NCBI GenBank assembly: GCA_029781795.1
Contig: JAKOWB010000212.1
Coordinates: 1 to 44,680, forward strand
Direction: 5' to 3'
Length of the DNA stretch: 44,680 bases
Origin: Pseudomonadota bacterium
GTDB lineage: Bacteria > Pseudomonadota > Alphaproteobacteria > Kiloniellales > JACOMY01
Both the position numbers and the translations under genes were made by a program. Shown here in pieces: positions 18,842-28,262 of this stretch (positions are counted from its first letter, which is position 1; each line of letters begins with the position of its first letter). The notes under the pieces are model-generated. The model did no database searches. It was not told the DNA's origin and saw nothing but the letters and a program-made list of their open reading frames with translations.

Positions 18842-18880
18842 TTTGCGGCCGCCTTGCGACTCTCGCACGGCGGCCGCAAA
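18842..18880 (+). terminator. Nested hairpin between tsf and pyrH
   Basis: TTTGCGGCCGCC (18842-18853) pairs perfectly with GGCGGCCGCAAA (18869-18880). The enclosed 15 bases contain a second small stem, GCGA (18856-18859) with TCGC (18863-18866). No U-run follows. It lies 25 bases after tsf and probably ends or reduces transcription before pyrH. Confidence 0.6.
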
Positions 18881-18964
18881 CCTGTCATAAAGGCCGCCTA
18901 AGGCAGGCCTGCGGGGCGGGCAGGGCCCGCCGGAACGACAGCCAGGAAACGGGCGAGGCGCGCG

Positions 18965-19690
18965 ATGGGGGACAAGCCGGCATACCAGCGGGTTCTGCTG
19001 AAGGTCTCCGGCGAGGCCCTGATGGGCGACCTCGACTATGGCCTCGACCGCCCGACGCTGGAGCGCATCGCCGACGAGGTGCGCGAGGTGCATGCCCTGG
19101 GCGTCGAGGTCTGCCTCGTCGTCGGCGGCGGCAACATCTTCCGCGGTATCCAGGGCGCGGCGCAGGGCCTGGACCGCGCCACCGCCGACTATATCGGCAT
19201 GCTGGCGACGGTGATGAACTCGCTGTCGCTGCAGAACGCGCTGGAGCGCATCGGCGTGCCGACCCGCGTGCAGTCGGCACTGCCCATCACCACGGTCGCC
19301 GAGCCCTATATCCGACGCCGCGCCGTGCGCCACATGGAGAAGGGGCGGGTGGTGATCTTCGCCGCCGGCACCGGCAACCCCTTCTTCACCACCGACACGG
19401 CCGCGGCCCTGCGCGCCACCGAGATGGGCTGCGACCTGATCCTCAAGGGCACCAAGGTCGACGGCGTCTATGACGCCGACCCGGTGAAGGTGCCCACCGC
19501 CAAGCGCTACGACCGGCTGACCTATCTCGAGGTGCTGTCCCGCGACCTTGGCGTCATGGACGCGGCGGCCATCGCGCTGGCGCGCGAGAACCGGATTCCG
19601 ATACTTGTCTTCTCGATCTATGAAGCCGGGGCCTTCGCCCGGGTGCTGAAGGGCGAGGGGCGTTTCACCCTGGTGACGGACAAGGAGTAA
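18965..19690 (+). CDS. pyrH: UMP kinase
   Basis: It phosphorylates UMP to UDP, a hexameric amino-acid-kinase-fold enzyme. The 241-residue protein shows [11 protein letters not shown] (12-22), [27 protein letters not shown], the [16 protein letters not shown] phosphate-binding region and [17 protein letters not shown] lies 6 bases before the ATG at 18965. frr begins 5 bases after its stop, so the two are one operon, as in most bacteria. Confidence 0.98.
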   Translation: MGDKPAYQRVLLKVSGEALMGDLDYGLDRPTLERIADEVREVHALGVEVCLVVGGGNIFRGIQGAAQGLDRATADYIGMLATVMNSLSLQNALERIGVPTRVQSALPITTVAEPYIRRRAVRHMEKGRVVIFAAGTGNPFFTTDTAAALRATEMGCDLILKGTKVDGVYDADPVKVPTAKRYDRLTYLEVLSRDLGVMDAAAIALARENRIPILVFSIYEAGAFARVLKGEGRFTLVTDKE

Positions 19691-19695
19691 CGGCT

Positions 19696-20253
19696 ATGGC
19701 TGACCCTGATCTTGGCGACCTGCAGAAGCGGATGGACCAGACGCTCGAGGTGCTGAAGAAGGAGTTCGCCGGCCTGCGCACGGGCCGCGCCTCGATCCAC
19801 CTGCTCGACCCCATCACCGTCGAAGCCTATGGCCAGCAGATGCCGCTGAACCAGGTCGGCTCCATCTCGGTGCCCGAGCCGCGCATGATCACGGTCCAGG
19901 TCTGGGACCGCTCGATGGTCTCGGCGGTCGACAAGGCGATCCGCGACGCCGGCCTCGGCGTCAATCCGGTGGTTGCCGGCCAGTTGATCCGCATCCCGAT
20001 TCCGCCGCTGTCCAGCGAGCGCCGCACCGAGCTGACCAAGGTCGCGCACAAGTACGCCGAGCACGCCCGCGTCGCCATCCGCAACGTGCGCCGCGACGGC
20101 AACGACATGCTGAAGAAGATGGAGAAGGACGGCGACATGTCGGAGGACGAGCATCGCCTCTGGGCCGACGAGATCCAGGAGATGACCGACAGGCACATCA
20201 AGATCATCGACGAGCAGCTTGCCCAGAAGGACGCCGAGATCCTCCAGGTCTGA
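19696..20253 (+). CDS. frr: Ribosome recycling factor
   Basis: With EF-G it splits post-termination ribosomes. The 185-residue protein has the expected three-helix bundle with a beta/alpha domain inserted: [21 protein letters not shown] near the start, [16 protein letters not shown] in the middle, and a C-terminal helix. Length equals the family norm. It follows pyrH by 5 bases; uppS follows 8 bases after its stop. Confidence 0.98.
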   Translation: MADPDLGDLQKRMDQTLEVLKKEFAGLRTGRASIHLLDPITVEAYGQQMPLNQVGSISVPEPRMITVQVWDRSMVSAVDKAIRDAGLGVNPVVAGQLIRIPIPPLSSERRTELTKVAHKYAEHARVAIRNVRRDGNDMLKKMEKDGDMSEDEHRLWADEIQEMTDRHIKIIDEQLAQKDAEILQV

Positions 20254-20261
20254 CGCCGCCC

Positions 20262-20990
20262 ATGCCCGGTTTCGCCCCGCCGCTGCCGCCCGCCCACGTC
20301 GCCATCATCATGGATGGCAACGGGCGCTGGGCCACGCGCCGGGGCCTGCCGCGCGCCGCCGGCCACAAGCAGGGTGCCGAGGCGGCGCGCCGCGTGGTCG
20401 AGGCGGCCTGCGACCTCGGCATCCGGCACCTGACGCTGTTCAGCTTCTCGTCCGAGAACTGGAAGCGGCCGCAGACCGAGGTGCTGGACCTCATGGGCCT
20501 GCTGCGCCGCTACCTGAAGAGCGAGATCGCCGAGTTGCACAAGAACGGCGTGCGCCTCTCGGTCATCGGTGACCGCGGCCGCCTGCCGCCGGACATCCAG
20601 AGCCTGGTCGTGGAGGCCGAGGCGCAGACCCGCGCCAACGTGCGCCTGCACCTGATGATGGCGTTGTCGTATGGCGGCCGGCAGGAGATCGTCGAGGCGG
20701 CACGACGCCTGGCCGCCGAGGCCGCGGCCGGGCGGCTCGACCCCGCCGCGATCGACGAGCGCGCCTTCGAGCGCCGCCTCTTCACCGCCGGCATTCCCGA
20801 TCCCGACCTGGTGATCCGCACCTCGGGCGAGCAGCGCCTGTCGAACTTCCTGCTGTGGCAGAGCGCCTACAGCGAGCTGGTCTTCACCGACAAGCTCTGG
20901 CCGGATTTCGGCAAGGAGGACCTGGCCGCGGCCGTGGCGGAGTTCATGCAACGCGACCGCCGCTATGGCGCCACCGCCTCCTCGGGATAG
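20262..20990 (+). CDS. uppS: Undecaprenyl diphosphate synthase
   Basis: This cis-prenyltransferase condenses farnesyl diphosphate with eight isopentenyl diphosphates to make the lipid carrier for peptidoglycan and O-antigen synthesis. The 242-residue protein has IIMDGNGRWA with the catalytic Asp, FSFSSENWKRP, and the C-terminal RTSGEQRLSNFLLWQSAYSE signature. Its 3' end overlaps cdsA by 26 bases, implying coupled translation. Confidence 0.97.
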   Translation: MPGFAPPLPPAHVAIIMDGNGRWATRRGLPRAAGHKQGAEAARRVVEAACDLGIRHLTLFSFSSENWKRPQTEVLDLMGLLRRYLKSEIAELHKNGVRLSVIGDRGRLPPDIQSLVVEAEAQTRANVRLHLMMALSYGGRQEIVEAARRLAAEAAAGRLDPAAIDERAFERRLFTAGIPDPDLVIRTSGEQRLSNFLLWQSAYSELVFTDKLWPDFGKEDLAAAVAEFMQRDRRYGATASSG

Positions 20991-21762
20991 GGCGCTGCTG
21001 AAGCGCGTCCTCTCGGCGCTGGCGATGATCCCGCCGGTGCTGGCCGCGGTCTGGTTCGGCCCGCCCTGGAGCGACCTGCTGGTCGGCGTCGCCACGGCGA
21101 TCCTGGCCAGCGAGTGGGTCCTGCTCTCCACCGGGCGGCTCTATACCCCGGCGGCTTTCTGTTTCGTCGCCGGACTGGTGGGCGCCATCGTATTGGGCGC
21201 CTGCGGGCTCTGGCCCTGGACGCCGCTGCCCATCGGCCTCGCCGCGGCCCTTGCGGCGCCGCTGGCCGCGCCCCGGCACTGGCCCTGGTATCCGCTGGGG
21301 CTGCTCTACCTGGCGCCCCCGACCCTGGCCTTCCTGGCGCTGCGCGACCGGCCGGCGGACGGGCTGGAGATCATCGGCTTCCTGCTGGCGGTGGTCTGGG
21401 CGACCGACATCTTCGCCTATTTTGTCGGCAAGGCGGTTGGCGGGCCCAAGCTCTGGCCGGCGGTCAGCCCGAAGAAGACCTGGGCCGGCCTGCTGGGTGG
21501 CATGGCGGCCGCGACTCTTGCCGGTGCGGCCTCCGCCTGGTGGCTGGCCGGCTGGCCGGTCTGGCAACTGGCCCTGGCCGGCGCGGCGTTGGCCGTGGTG
21601 TCGCAGGGCGGCGACCTGCTGGAAAGCGCGGTGAAGCGCCACTTCGGGGCCAAGGATGCCAGCCACCTGATCCCCGGCCACGGCGGCCTGCTGGACCGCG
21701 TCGACGGGCTACTCGCGGCTTCCCTGGCCCTCGCTCTCGCGCTATGGCTAGCGCAACAGTGA
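20965..21762 (+). CDS. cdsA: Phosphatidate cytidylyltransferase
   Basis: This integral membrane enzyme makes CDP-diacylglycerol from phosphatidate and CTP, the branch point for bacterial phospholipids. The 265-residue protein has about seven helices and the family signature near the C-terminus: SQGGDLLESAVKRHFGAKD followed by HLIPGHGGLLDRVDG. SPKKTWAGLLGG upstream is also typical. The start overlaps uppS; downstream starts would cut into the first helix. Confidence 0.95.
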   Translation: MAPPPPRDRALLKRVLSALAMIPPVLAAVWFGPPWSDLLVGVATAILASEWVLLSTGRLYTPAAFCFVAGLVGAIVLGACGLWPWTPLPIGLAAALAAPLAAPRHWPWYPLGLLYLAPPTLAFLALRDRPADGLEIIGFLLAVVWATDIFAYFVGKAVGGPKLWPAVSPKKTWAGLLGGMAAATLAGAASAWWLAGWPVWQLALAGAALAVVSQGGDLLESAVKRHFGAKDASHLIPGHGGLLDRVDGLLAASLALALALWLAQQ

Positions 21763-21775
21763 GGAACGCCGCCTG

Positions 21776-23002
21776 ATGGACAAGACCGACCTGCCGCCCG
21801 CAGCGCCGGCAACCAGCGATACGCCCCCGGCACAGCGTTCCGGGCAGCGGCGGCTGACCATCCTGGGCTCGACCGGTTCGGTCGGGCAGTCGACCCTCGA
21901 TCTCGTCGTGCGCCAGCGCGAGGCCTATTCGCTCGTCGCGCTGACCGCCGGCACGCGGGTCAAGGCGCTGGTCGAGCAGGCGCGCCTGCTCCGCCCTGAC
22001 GTCGCGGTGATCGCCGACGAGCGGCTCTATGGCGACCTGAAGGAGGGGCTTGCCGGCAGCGGTGTCGAGGCCGCGGCCGGCGCCAAGGCGGTGGCCGAGG
22101 CGGCGGCGCGGCCGGCCGATTGGACCATGTCGGCCATCGTCGGCGCCGCCGGGCTGGAGCCGACGCTGGCGGCCATCCGCCGCGGCGGCCTGGTGGCCTT
22201 CGCCAACAAGGAGACGCTGGTCTGCGGCGGCGCCCTGGTGCTGGACGAGGTGCGGCGCCACGGCGCCCGCCTGCTGCCGGTCGACAGCGAGCACAACGCC
22301 ATCTTCCAGGTGCTCGACAGCGAGCGCCCGGAGGGCGTGGCCAAGATCATCCTGACCGCGTCGGGCGGCCCCTTCCGCCGGCTCACACGGCAGGAGATGT
22401 CGGGCAAGACGCCGGAGCAGGCGGTGGCCCACCCCAACTGGGACATGGGCGCCAAGATCTCGGTCGACAGCGCGACCATGTTCAACAAGTGCCTCGAGGT
22501 GATCGAGGCGCACTACCTCTTCGCGCTGCCCTCGGAAAAGATCGAGGTGCTGGTGCATCCGCAGTCGGTGATCCATTCGATGGTCGCCTATCTCGACGGC
22601 TCGGTGCTGGCGCAGCTCGGCACGCCGGACATGCGCACGCCGATCGCCCACACCCTGGCCTGGCCGGCCCGCATGCCGGCGCCGGTGGCCGAACTCGACT
22701 TCGTGAAGATCGGCCAGCTCACCTTCGAGCCGCCGGACCTGGAGCGCTTCCCCTCGCTGCGCCTGGCGCGCGAGGTGCTGGCGACCGGCGGCAAGGCGCC
22801 GCTGGTGCTGAACGCCGCCAACGAGGTGGCGGTGGCGGCCTTCCTGGCGCGCCGCATCGGCTTCCTCGACATCGCCGCGATCGTCGAAGGCGTCCTCGGC
22901 GAAGAGCCGCTGGGTCCCGCGGCCAGCCTGGACGAGGTGCTGGCGGCCGACCAGGCGGCGCGCCGCGCGGCGGAGCGGCGGGTGGTCGCAGGGCGCGGCT
23001 AG
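21776..23002 (+). CDS. dxr: 1-deoxy-D-xylulose 5-phosphate reductoisomerase
   Basis: It converts DXP to MEP with NADPH, the committed step of the MEP isoprenoid pathway, supplying precursors for UppS. The 408-residue protein has the nucleotide-binding LGSTGSVGQSTLDLV (about 30-44), the metal-binding DSEHNAIFQ, SGGPFRR, and GAKISVDSATMFNKCLEVIEA. The first 20 residues are a Pro/Ala-rich extension beyond the usual start. It lies 13 bases after cdsA, with rseP 83 bases downstream. Confidence 0.97.
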   Translation: MDKTDLPPAAPATSDTPPAQRSGQRRLTILGSTGSVGQSTLDLVVRQREAYSLVALTAGTRVKALVEQARLLRPDVAVIADERLYGDLKEGLAGSGVEAAAGAKAVAEAAARPADWTMSAIVGAAGLEPTLAAIRRGGLVAFANKETLVCGGALVLDEVRRHGARLLPVDSEHNAIFQVLDSERPEGVAKIILTASGGPFRRLTRQEMSGKTPEQAVAHPNWDMGAKISVDSATMFNKCLEVIEAHYLFALPSEKIEVLVHPQSVIHSMVAYLDGSVLAQLGTPDMRTPIAHTLAWPARMPAPVAELDFVKIGQLTFEPPDLERFPSLRLAREVLATGGKAPLVLNAANEVAVAAFLARRIGFLDIAAIVEGVLGEEPLGPAASLDEVLAADQAARRAAERRVVAGRG

Positions 23003-23085
23003 GCCACCTTTCCGCCACCACTTGCCGCTAGTCTGCCTGACCGCCGCCCTGGCCGGTCGCCCTTGAATGGAATGGGATTTCTCGG

Positions 23086-24207
23086 TTGCTCGACTGGCTG
23101 ACCCATAAGGCGGAGTACATCGTCCCCTTCCTGGTGGTGCTGACCATCCTCGTCTTCGTGCACGAGCTGGGGCACTACTGGATCGCCCGCCGCAAGGGCG
23201 TGAAGGTCGAGGTCTTCTCCATCGGCTTCGGGCCGGAACTCTTCGGCTGGACGGCGAAGTCCGGCACGCGCTGGAAGGTCAGCGCCCTGCCGCTCGGCGG
23301 CTACGTGAAGATGTTCGGCGACATGGACGCCAGCAGCCGGCCGGACGACGAGAAGTTCGCCGCCATGACGCCCGATGAGCGGGCGGTGGCCTTTCCGATG
23401 AAGCCGCTGGGCGCACGCGCCTGGATCGTCGCCGGCGGCCCGCTGGCGAATTTCCTCTTCGCCTTCCTGCTGCTCTGCGGTCTCTTCATCTTCGACGGGC
23501 AGACCCGTACCTCGACCGTGGTGACCGAGGTGGTGGCAGGCAGCGCGGCCGAAGCCGCCGGTATCCGGCCGGGCGACCGCATCGTCAGCGTGAACGGCGA
23601 GGCGATCGAGCGCTTCGAGGACCTGCAGCGCTTCGTGCAGCTGAACCTCGAACAACCCATCGAGATGGTGGTGGAGCGCGATGGCCAGTCGGTCGCGCTG
23701 ACCGCCCAGCCCAAGATCATCGAGGTCGACGATCCGAGCGGCTGCCCGATGAAGGTGGCCCGACTCGGGGTCTCCGCGCAGGGCACCGAACTGGTCGAGT
23801 TCGAGCCGCTTGAAGCCGTGGGTGTGGCGGCCAGCGAGACCTGGGGCATCGCGCGCGACACGCTGGCGGGTATCTGGCAGATCATCACCGGCGAGCGCAG
23901 CACCGAGGAATTGGGCGGCCCGGTGCGGATCGCCGAGATCTCTGGCCAGGTAGCGAAATTCGGCGTCGTTTCAATAATTTGGTTCATGGCCGTCATTTCG
24001 GTGAACCTCGGGCTGATCAATCTTTTCCCGATTCCCGTGCTCGATGGCGGCCATCTGCTCTTCTATGCCATCGAGGGTGTGCGCGGCCGACCGCTGGGCG
24101 AGCGCGCCCAAGAATACGGTTTCAAGATCGGCATCGCTCTGGTATTGAGCTTGATGATATTCGCTACGATCAATGACTTAGTACGTATCGGGAGCTGCGC
24201 GGCCTAG
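23086..24207 (+). CDS. rseP: Site-2 zinc metalloprotease RseP
   Basis: This intramembrane protease cuts anti-sigma factors and remnant signal peptides. The 373-residue protein has HELGH (26-30) in the first helix, GGPLANFLFAFLL in the second, one PDZ domain (about 140-215), and NLFPIPVLDGGHLL in a late helix with the third zinc ligand. Gammaproteobacterial RseP has two PDZ domains; one is usual here. The start is TTG 23086: nearby ATGs at 23067 and 23072 are out of frame, and GGAATGGGA lies upstream. The last 80 bases are unusually AT-rich for this window. Confidence 0.94.
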   Translation: MLDWLTHKAEYIVPFLVVLTILVFVHELGHYWIARRKGVKVEVFSIGFGPELFGWTAKSGTRWKVSALPLGGYVKMFGDMDASSRPDDEKFAAMTPDERAVAFPMKPLGARAWIVAGGPLANFLFAFLLLCGLFIFDGQTRTSTVVTEVVAGSAAEAAGIRPGDRIVSVNGEAIERFEDLQRFVQLNLEQPIEMVVERDGQSVALTAQPKIIEVDDPSGCPMKVARLGVSAQGTELVEFEPLEAVGVAASETWGIARDTLAGIWQIITGERSTEELGGPVRIAEISGQVAKFGVVSIIWFMAVISVNLGLINLFPIPVLDGGHLLFYAIEGVRGRPLGERAQEYGFKIGIALVLSLMIFATINDLVRIGSCAA

Positions 24208-24244
24208 GCCGTGCGTCGGGGTTTGGATGCGGTACTTTCGGGTA

Positions 24245-24263
24245 TGCGACAGGGCCTGTCGCA
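24245..24263. promoter_or_regulatory. 19-bp perfect dyad upstream of bamA
   Basis: TGCGACAGG (24245-24253) and CCTGTCGCA (24255-24263) are exact inverted repeats around one G, centred 54 bases before the bamA start. It could be an operator for the bamA operon, or an RNA hairpin with a 7-bp stem and a GGGCC loop in the leader. No regulator can be named. Confidence 0.45.
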
Positions 24264-24307
24264 GCGCTCCGGAAGAGAGGGCGGCAGGGATAGGGGGAGT
24301 AGCAAGC

Positions 24308-26611
24308 GTGGTAAGGCGCGTAAGGGCCCTGGTCGCGGTCCTCTCTCTGCTGGTTGCCGGTCTCGTTGCCGGCGGCGTGCCGCTTTCCCGTCCGGCCGAG
24401 GCGCAGTCGCTGCTCGCCGGCGGCACGATCTCCGAGATTCGCATCGAGGGCTCGCAGCGTATCGAGCCGCAGACCACGCTGACCTATCTCGGCCTGCAGC
24501 CGGGCGATCCCTTCGACCCGGTGCGGCTGGACAAGGCCCTGCAGGCGCTGTTCGCCACCGGCCTCTTCGCCGACGCGACCTTGAAGCGCGAAGGCGACGT
24601 GCTGGTGGTGACCGTGGTCGAGAACCCGATCCTCAACCAGGTGGTCTTCGAGGGTAACCAGCGCCTGGACGACGACACCCTGCAGGCCGAGATCCAGTCG
24701 CGGCCGCGCGTGGTCTATACCCGCACCCGGGTGCAGTCCGACGCCCAGCGCATCCTGGAGCTCTACCGCCGCTCCGGCCGCTACGCCGCGACCGTCGAGC
24801 CGAAGATCATCGAACTGCCGCAGAACCGCGTCGACCTGGTGTTCGAGATCGACGAGGGCGAGACCAGCGGCATCAAGTCGATCAACTTCATCGGCAACCG
24901 GGCCTATTCGGACTCCACGCTGCGCGGCGAGATCACCACGACCGAGTCCGCCTTCTGGCGCATCCTCTCCAGCACCGACACCTATGACCCGGACCGGCTG
25001 AATTTCGACCGCGAGCTGCTGCGGCGCTTCTACCTCTCCGAGGGCTACGCCGACTTCCGCGTCGACTCGGTGGTGGCCGAGCTGTCGGACGACCGCGAGG
25101 GCTTCATCGTCACCTTCACGGTGGAGGAGGGCGAACTCTACACCTTCGGCAAGATCGACGTGGTCTCCTCGCTGAAGAACCTCGACCCGGCCAGCCTGCA
25201 GGACAAGATCACCACGATCGAAGGCGAGACCTATGACGCCTCGGCCGTCGAGGGGACCGTGGCGGCGCTGACCGAGGCGGTCGGCAATCTCGGCTACGCC
25301 TTCGTCGACATCTCGCCCCGGGTCGACCGCGACGCGACCAACCGTGTCATCGGCATCACCTACGAGATCAACGAAGGCCCGAAGGTCTATGTCGAACGCA
25401 TCGATATCGAGGGCAACGTCCGCACCCTGGACGAGGTGATCCGCCGCGAGTTCCGGCTGGTGGAGGGCGATGCCTTCAACGCCACCAAGCTGCGCCGCTC
25501 GCGCCAGCGCATCCAGAACCTGGGCTACTTCCGCACCGTCCAGGTCGACAACGTGCAGGGCAGCCAGCCCGACAAGACCATCGTCAAGGTGAGCGTGGAG
25601 GAGCAGTCCACCGGCGACTTCACCTTCGGCGCCGGCTTCTCCACCGACTCCGGCCCCCTGGGCAACATCGGCGTGCGCGAGCGCAACCTGCTCGGCCGCG
25701 GCCAGGACCTGCGCCTCAACTTCACGCTGTCGGGCGTGTCCTCGCAGATCGACCTGTCCTTCACCGAGCCCTACTTCATGGGCAAGAATCTCTCGGCCGG
25801 CTTCGACCTCTATCGAACGACGCGCGAGCAGGACCAGTCGGACTACAAGGAAGAGCGCATCGGCTTCGGCCTGCGTGCCGGCTTCTCCTGGGACGAAAAC
25901 TTGCGCCAGGTGGTGCGCTACGTCCTGGAGCGCAAGAACATCAAGGAGATCGACGCCAACGCCTCGGCGGTGATCCAGGACGACGAGGGCATCCGCGTGA
26001 AGTCGGCGCTGGGCCAGACCCTGACCTACGACACCCGCGACAGCCGCTTCGATCCGACCACCGGCTGGACCGTCAGCCTGGACAACGAGTTTGCCGGCCT
26101 GGGTGGCGACTCCTACTTCGTGAAGTCGACCCTCGGCGGCGCCTACTACATTCCGGTGCTGGAGCAGGTGACGCTGAAGTTCGGCGCCGAGGTGGGCGCG
26201 ATCTACTCGATCCAGGACACCCGCGTTTCCGACCGCTTCTTCATCGGCGGCCCCAGCCTGCGCGGCTTCGCCGTTGGCGGCGTGGGCGTGCGCGACACCT
26301 CGACGGACGACGCGCTGGGCGCCAAGTACTATTACACGGGCACGGCTGAGCTGGTGTTCCCGCTGGGGCTGCCCGACGAGTTCCAGATCCGTGGGCGTCT
26401 CTGGACGGATATCGGCGCGGCCTGGGGCATCGATGGCGAGGAGAACTTCTCAAACGTCGAGCAGTCGAAGGCGCTGCGCGCCTCGATCGGCGCCGGCATC
26501 TCCTGGAACTCGCCCTTCGGTCCGATCCAGGTGGATCTGGGCTACGCCCTGCTGAAGGAGGACTTCGACGAGACCGAGGTGTTCCGCTTCAGCTTCGGCA
26601 CCCAGTTCTGA
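24308..26611 (+). CDS. bamA: Outer membrane assembly factor BamA
   Basis: The essential core of the BAM complex, folding beta-barrel proteins into the outer membrane. From GTG 24308 the 767-residue precursor has an Arg-rich n-region, a hydrophobic core and a signal peptidase site near AEA-32|Q. Five POTRA domains fill about residues 40-370, each with the family's beta-alpha-alpha-beta-beta pattern. The barrel follows and includes GGPSLRGF, the RGF motif of barrel strand 6/loop 6, and ends in Phe (GTQF), the outer-membrane signature. I prefer GTG 24308 to a start 27 codons upstream because AGGGGGAG lies 8 bases before it and the signal peptide then begins normally. Confidence 0.96.
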   Translation: MVRRVRALVAVLSLLVAGLVAGGVPLSRPAEAQSLLAGGTISEIRIEGSQRIEPQTTLTYLGLQPGDPFDPVRLDKALQALFATGLFADATLKREGDVLVVTVVENPILNQVVFEGNQRLDDDTLQAEIQSRPRVVYTRTRVQSDAQRILELYRRSGRYAATVEPKIIELPQNRVDLVFEIDEGETSGIKSINFIGNRAYSDSTLRGEITTTESAFWRILSSTDTYDPDRLNFDRELLRRFYLSEGYADFRVDSVVAELSDDREGFIVTFTVEEGELYTFGKIDVVSSLKNLDPASLQDKITTIEGETYDASAVEGTVAALTEAVGNLGYAFVDISPRVDRDATNRVIGITYEINEGPKVYVERIDIEGNVRTLDEVIRREFRLVEGDAFNATKLRRSRQRIQNLGYFRTVQVDNVQGSQPDKTIVKVSVEEQSTGDFTFGAGFSTDSGPLGNIGVRERNLLGRGQDLRLNFTLSGVSSQIDLSFTEPYFMGKNLSAGFDLYRTTREQDQSDYKEERIGFGLRAGFSWDENLRQVVRYVLERKNIKEIDANASAVIQDDEGIRVKSALGQTLTYDTRDSRFDPTTGWTVSLDNEFAGLGGDSYFVKSTLGGAYYIPVLEQVTLKFGAEVGAIYSIQDTRVSDRFFIGGPSLRGFAVGGVGVRDTSTDDALGAKYYYTGTAELVFPLGLPDEFQIRGRLWTDIGAAWGIDGEENFSNVEQSKALRASIGAGISWNSPFGPIQVDLGYALLKEDFDETEVFRFSFGTQF

Positions 26612-26630
26612 CGCCGGCTGGCGGCAGACC

Positions 26631-27215
26631 GTGGTGCGTGCTGGCCTCGCCGGCCTCCTGATCCTGCTGCTGGGGCTGGCGCCAGGCCTGTCCCTGCGCG
26701 CCCAGGAGGCGACCCCGGCGCCCAGCGGCGGCGAGGCGGCTTCGGCCTCCATGGTCATCATCGTCATCGACCTGCAGCGCATCCTGCGCGAGGCGCTGGC
26801 GGTGCAGGGACTGCAGGAGCAGGTCGGCACCGCGCGCGAGGCCTTTCAGGCCGAGATCCGCCAGCGCGAGGAGGAACTTCGGCAGCGCGACCAGGAGCTG
26901 GCCCGCGAACGGCCTACCCTGGCGCCGGAGGTCTATGCCGAGCGCCGCCAGGCGCTGGCGGAGGAATTGACCAGCCTGCAACAGACGGTGCAGGAGCGGC
27001 GCAAGCAGCTTGACCAGGCCATGGCCGAGGGAATGCGCCAGGTGCAGGCGGCCTTGCTGCCGATCATCCAGTCGCTGGCCGAGGAACGGACTGCCGACAT
27101 CGTGCTGTCCAAGACCTCGGTCGTGCTGGTCCGCCCGGAACTCGAAATCACCGACGCGGCGCTGGAGCGGTTGAATGCCGTCCTGCCGGCCGTGACGGTC
27201 ATGCCCTCGAACTGA
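26631..27215 (+). CDS. skp: Periplasmic chaperone Skp/OmpH
   Basis: It holds unfolded outer-membrane proteins between the Sec translocon and BAM. The 194-residue precursor has an N-terminal signal sequence (cleavage probably after LRAQ-24 or nearby), a short beta start (VIIVIDLQRILREA), then a long Glu/Arg/Gln-rich helical hairpin (about 60-150) typical of Skp tentacles, and a closing ADIVLSKTSVVLV strand. The start is GTG 26631. It lies 19 bases after bamA, the usual partnership. Confidence 0.9.
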   Translation: MVRAGLAGLLILLLGLAPGLSLRAQEATPAPSGGEAASASMVIIVIDLQRILREALAVQGLQEQVGTAREAFQAEIRQREEELRQRDQELARERPTLAPEVYAERRQALAEELTSLQQTVQERRKQLDQAMAEGMRQVQAALLPIIQSLAEERTADIVLSKTSVVLVRPELEITDAALERLNAVLPAVTVMPSN

Positions 27216-27230
27216 CGGAAGGCTGGCCTG

Positions 27231-28262
27231 ATGGCGGATCCCAGGTTCTTCAAGCGCGCCGGCCCCTTTCGCCTGCGCGAGCTGGCGGCGGCGGCCAACG
27301 CCGAGCTGTCGCAGGGGGCAGATCCCGAGCGGCTGATCCACGATGTCGCCCCGCTGGACAGCGCCAACGGTGAGCAGGTCTCCTTCCTCGACAACAAGCG
27401 CTATCTGCCCAAGCTGGGCGGCAGCGGAGCGGGTGCCTGCCTGCTGGAGCCGGCCTATGTCGAGCGCGCGCCGCCAGGCATGGCCCTGCTGGTGACGCGC
27501 AAGCCTTATCGGGGCTATGCCTTGGTCACGCAGCTTTTCTACCCGCGCCCGCGGGTCGCGGCGGGGATCCACCCGACGGCGGTGGTCCACGCCGAGGCCA
27601 GGATCGCCGACAGCGCCGCGGTGGCCGCCTATGCCGTGGTCGAAGCCGGAGCGGAGATCGGCGAGCGCTGCAGCATAGGGGCACACAGTGTCGTGGGCGC
27701 CGGGGTGGTGATCGGCGAGGACACGGTCATCGGCACGCACGTGTCGCTGGAGTACTGCCTGATCGGGCGCGGGTGCCAGATCCACGCCGGGGCCCGCATC
27801 GGTGCCCGGGGGTTCGGCTTTACGCTGGACCCCGAGGGTTTCCTGGATGTTCCACAGGTGGGGCGGGTCGTCATCGGCAACGGCGTCGAGATCGGCGCCA
27901 ACAGTACCGTCGATCGCGGCGCCGCGCCGGACACCGTGATCGGCGACGGTACGAGGATTGATAATCTGGTGCAGCTAGGGCACAACGTCCAAGTGGGCCG
28001 GAACTGCATCCTGATCGCCCAGAGCGGCGTCGCGGGCAGCACCAAGCTCATGGACTACGTGACACTGGCGGCCCAGGCGGGCATTGCCGGCCACTTGACG
28101 TTGGAGAAGGGCGCCAAGGTGGCGGCCAAATCCGGCGTTATGCGCGATGTCCAGGCGGGCGAGACCGTGGGTGGCATCCCGGCGATGCCGCTGCGGGATT
28201 TCTTCCGCCTCGTCGTCTCGTGGCAGCGCCAGCTTCAAGAAAAGAGCGATCGGGATGAGTGA
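27231..28262 (+). CDS. lpxD: UDP-3-O-acylglucosamine N-acyltransferase
   Basis: It adds the second 3-hydroxyacyl chain to UDP-3-O-acylglucosamine in lipid A synthesis. The 343-residue trimeric enzyme has an N-terminal uridine-binding domain (about 1-105), then a left-handed beta-helix of hexapeptide repeats (about 110-310), with the probable catalytic His in VQLGHNVQVG and the GVAGSTKL..YVTLAAQAGIAGH repeat. Its stop overlaps the fabZ start (ATGAGTGA), so translation is coupled. Confidence 0.97.
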   Translation: MADPRFFKRAGPFRLRELAAAANAELSQGADPERLIHDVAPLDSANGEQVSFLDNKRYLPKLGGSGAGACLLEPAYVERAPPGMALLVTRKPYRGYALVTQLFYPRPRVAAGIHPTAVVHAEARIADSAAVAAYAVVEAGAEIGERCSIGAHSVVGAGVVIGEDTVIGTHVSLEYCLIGRGCQIHAGARIGARGFGFTLDPEGFLDVPQVGRVVIGNGVEIGANSTVDRGAAPDTVIGDGTRIDNLVQLGHNVQVGRNCILIAQSGVAGSTKLMDYVTLAAQAGIAGHLTLEKGAKVAAKSGVMRDVQAGETVGGIPAMPLRDFFRLVVSWQRQLQEKSDRDE

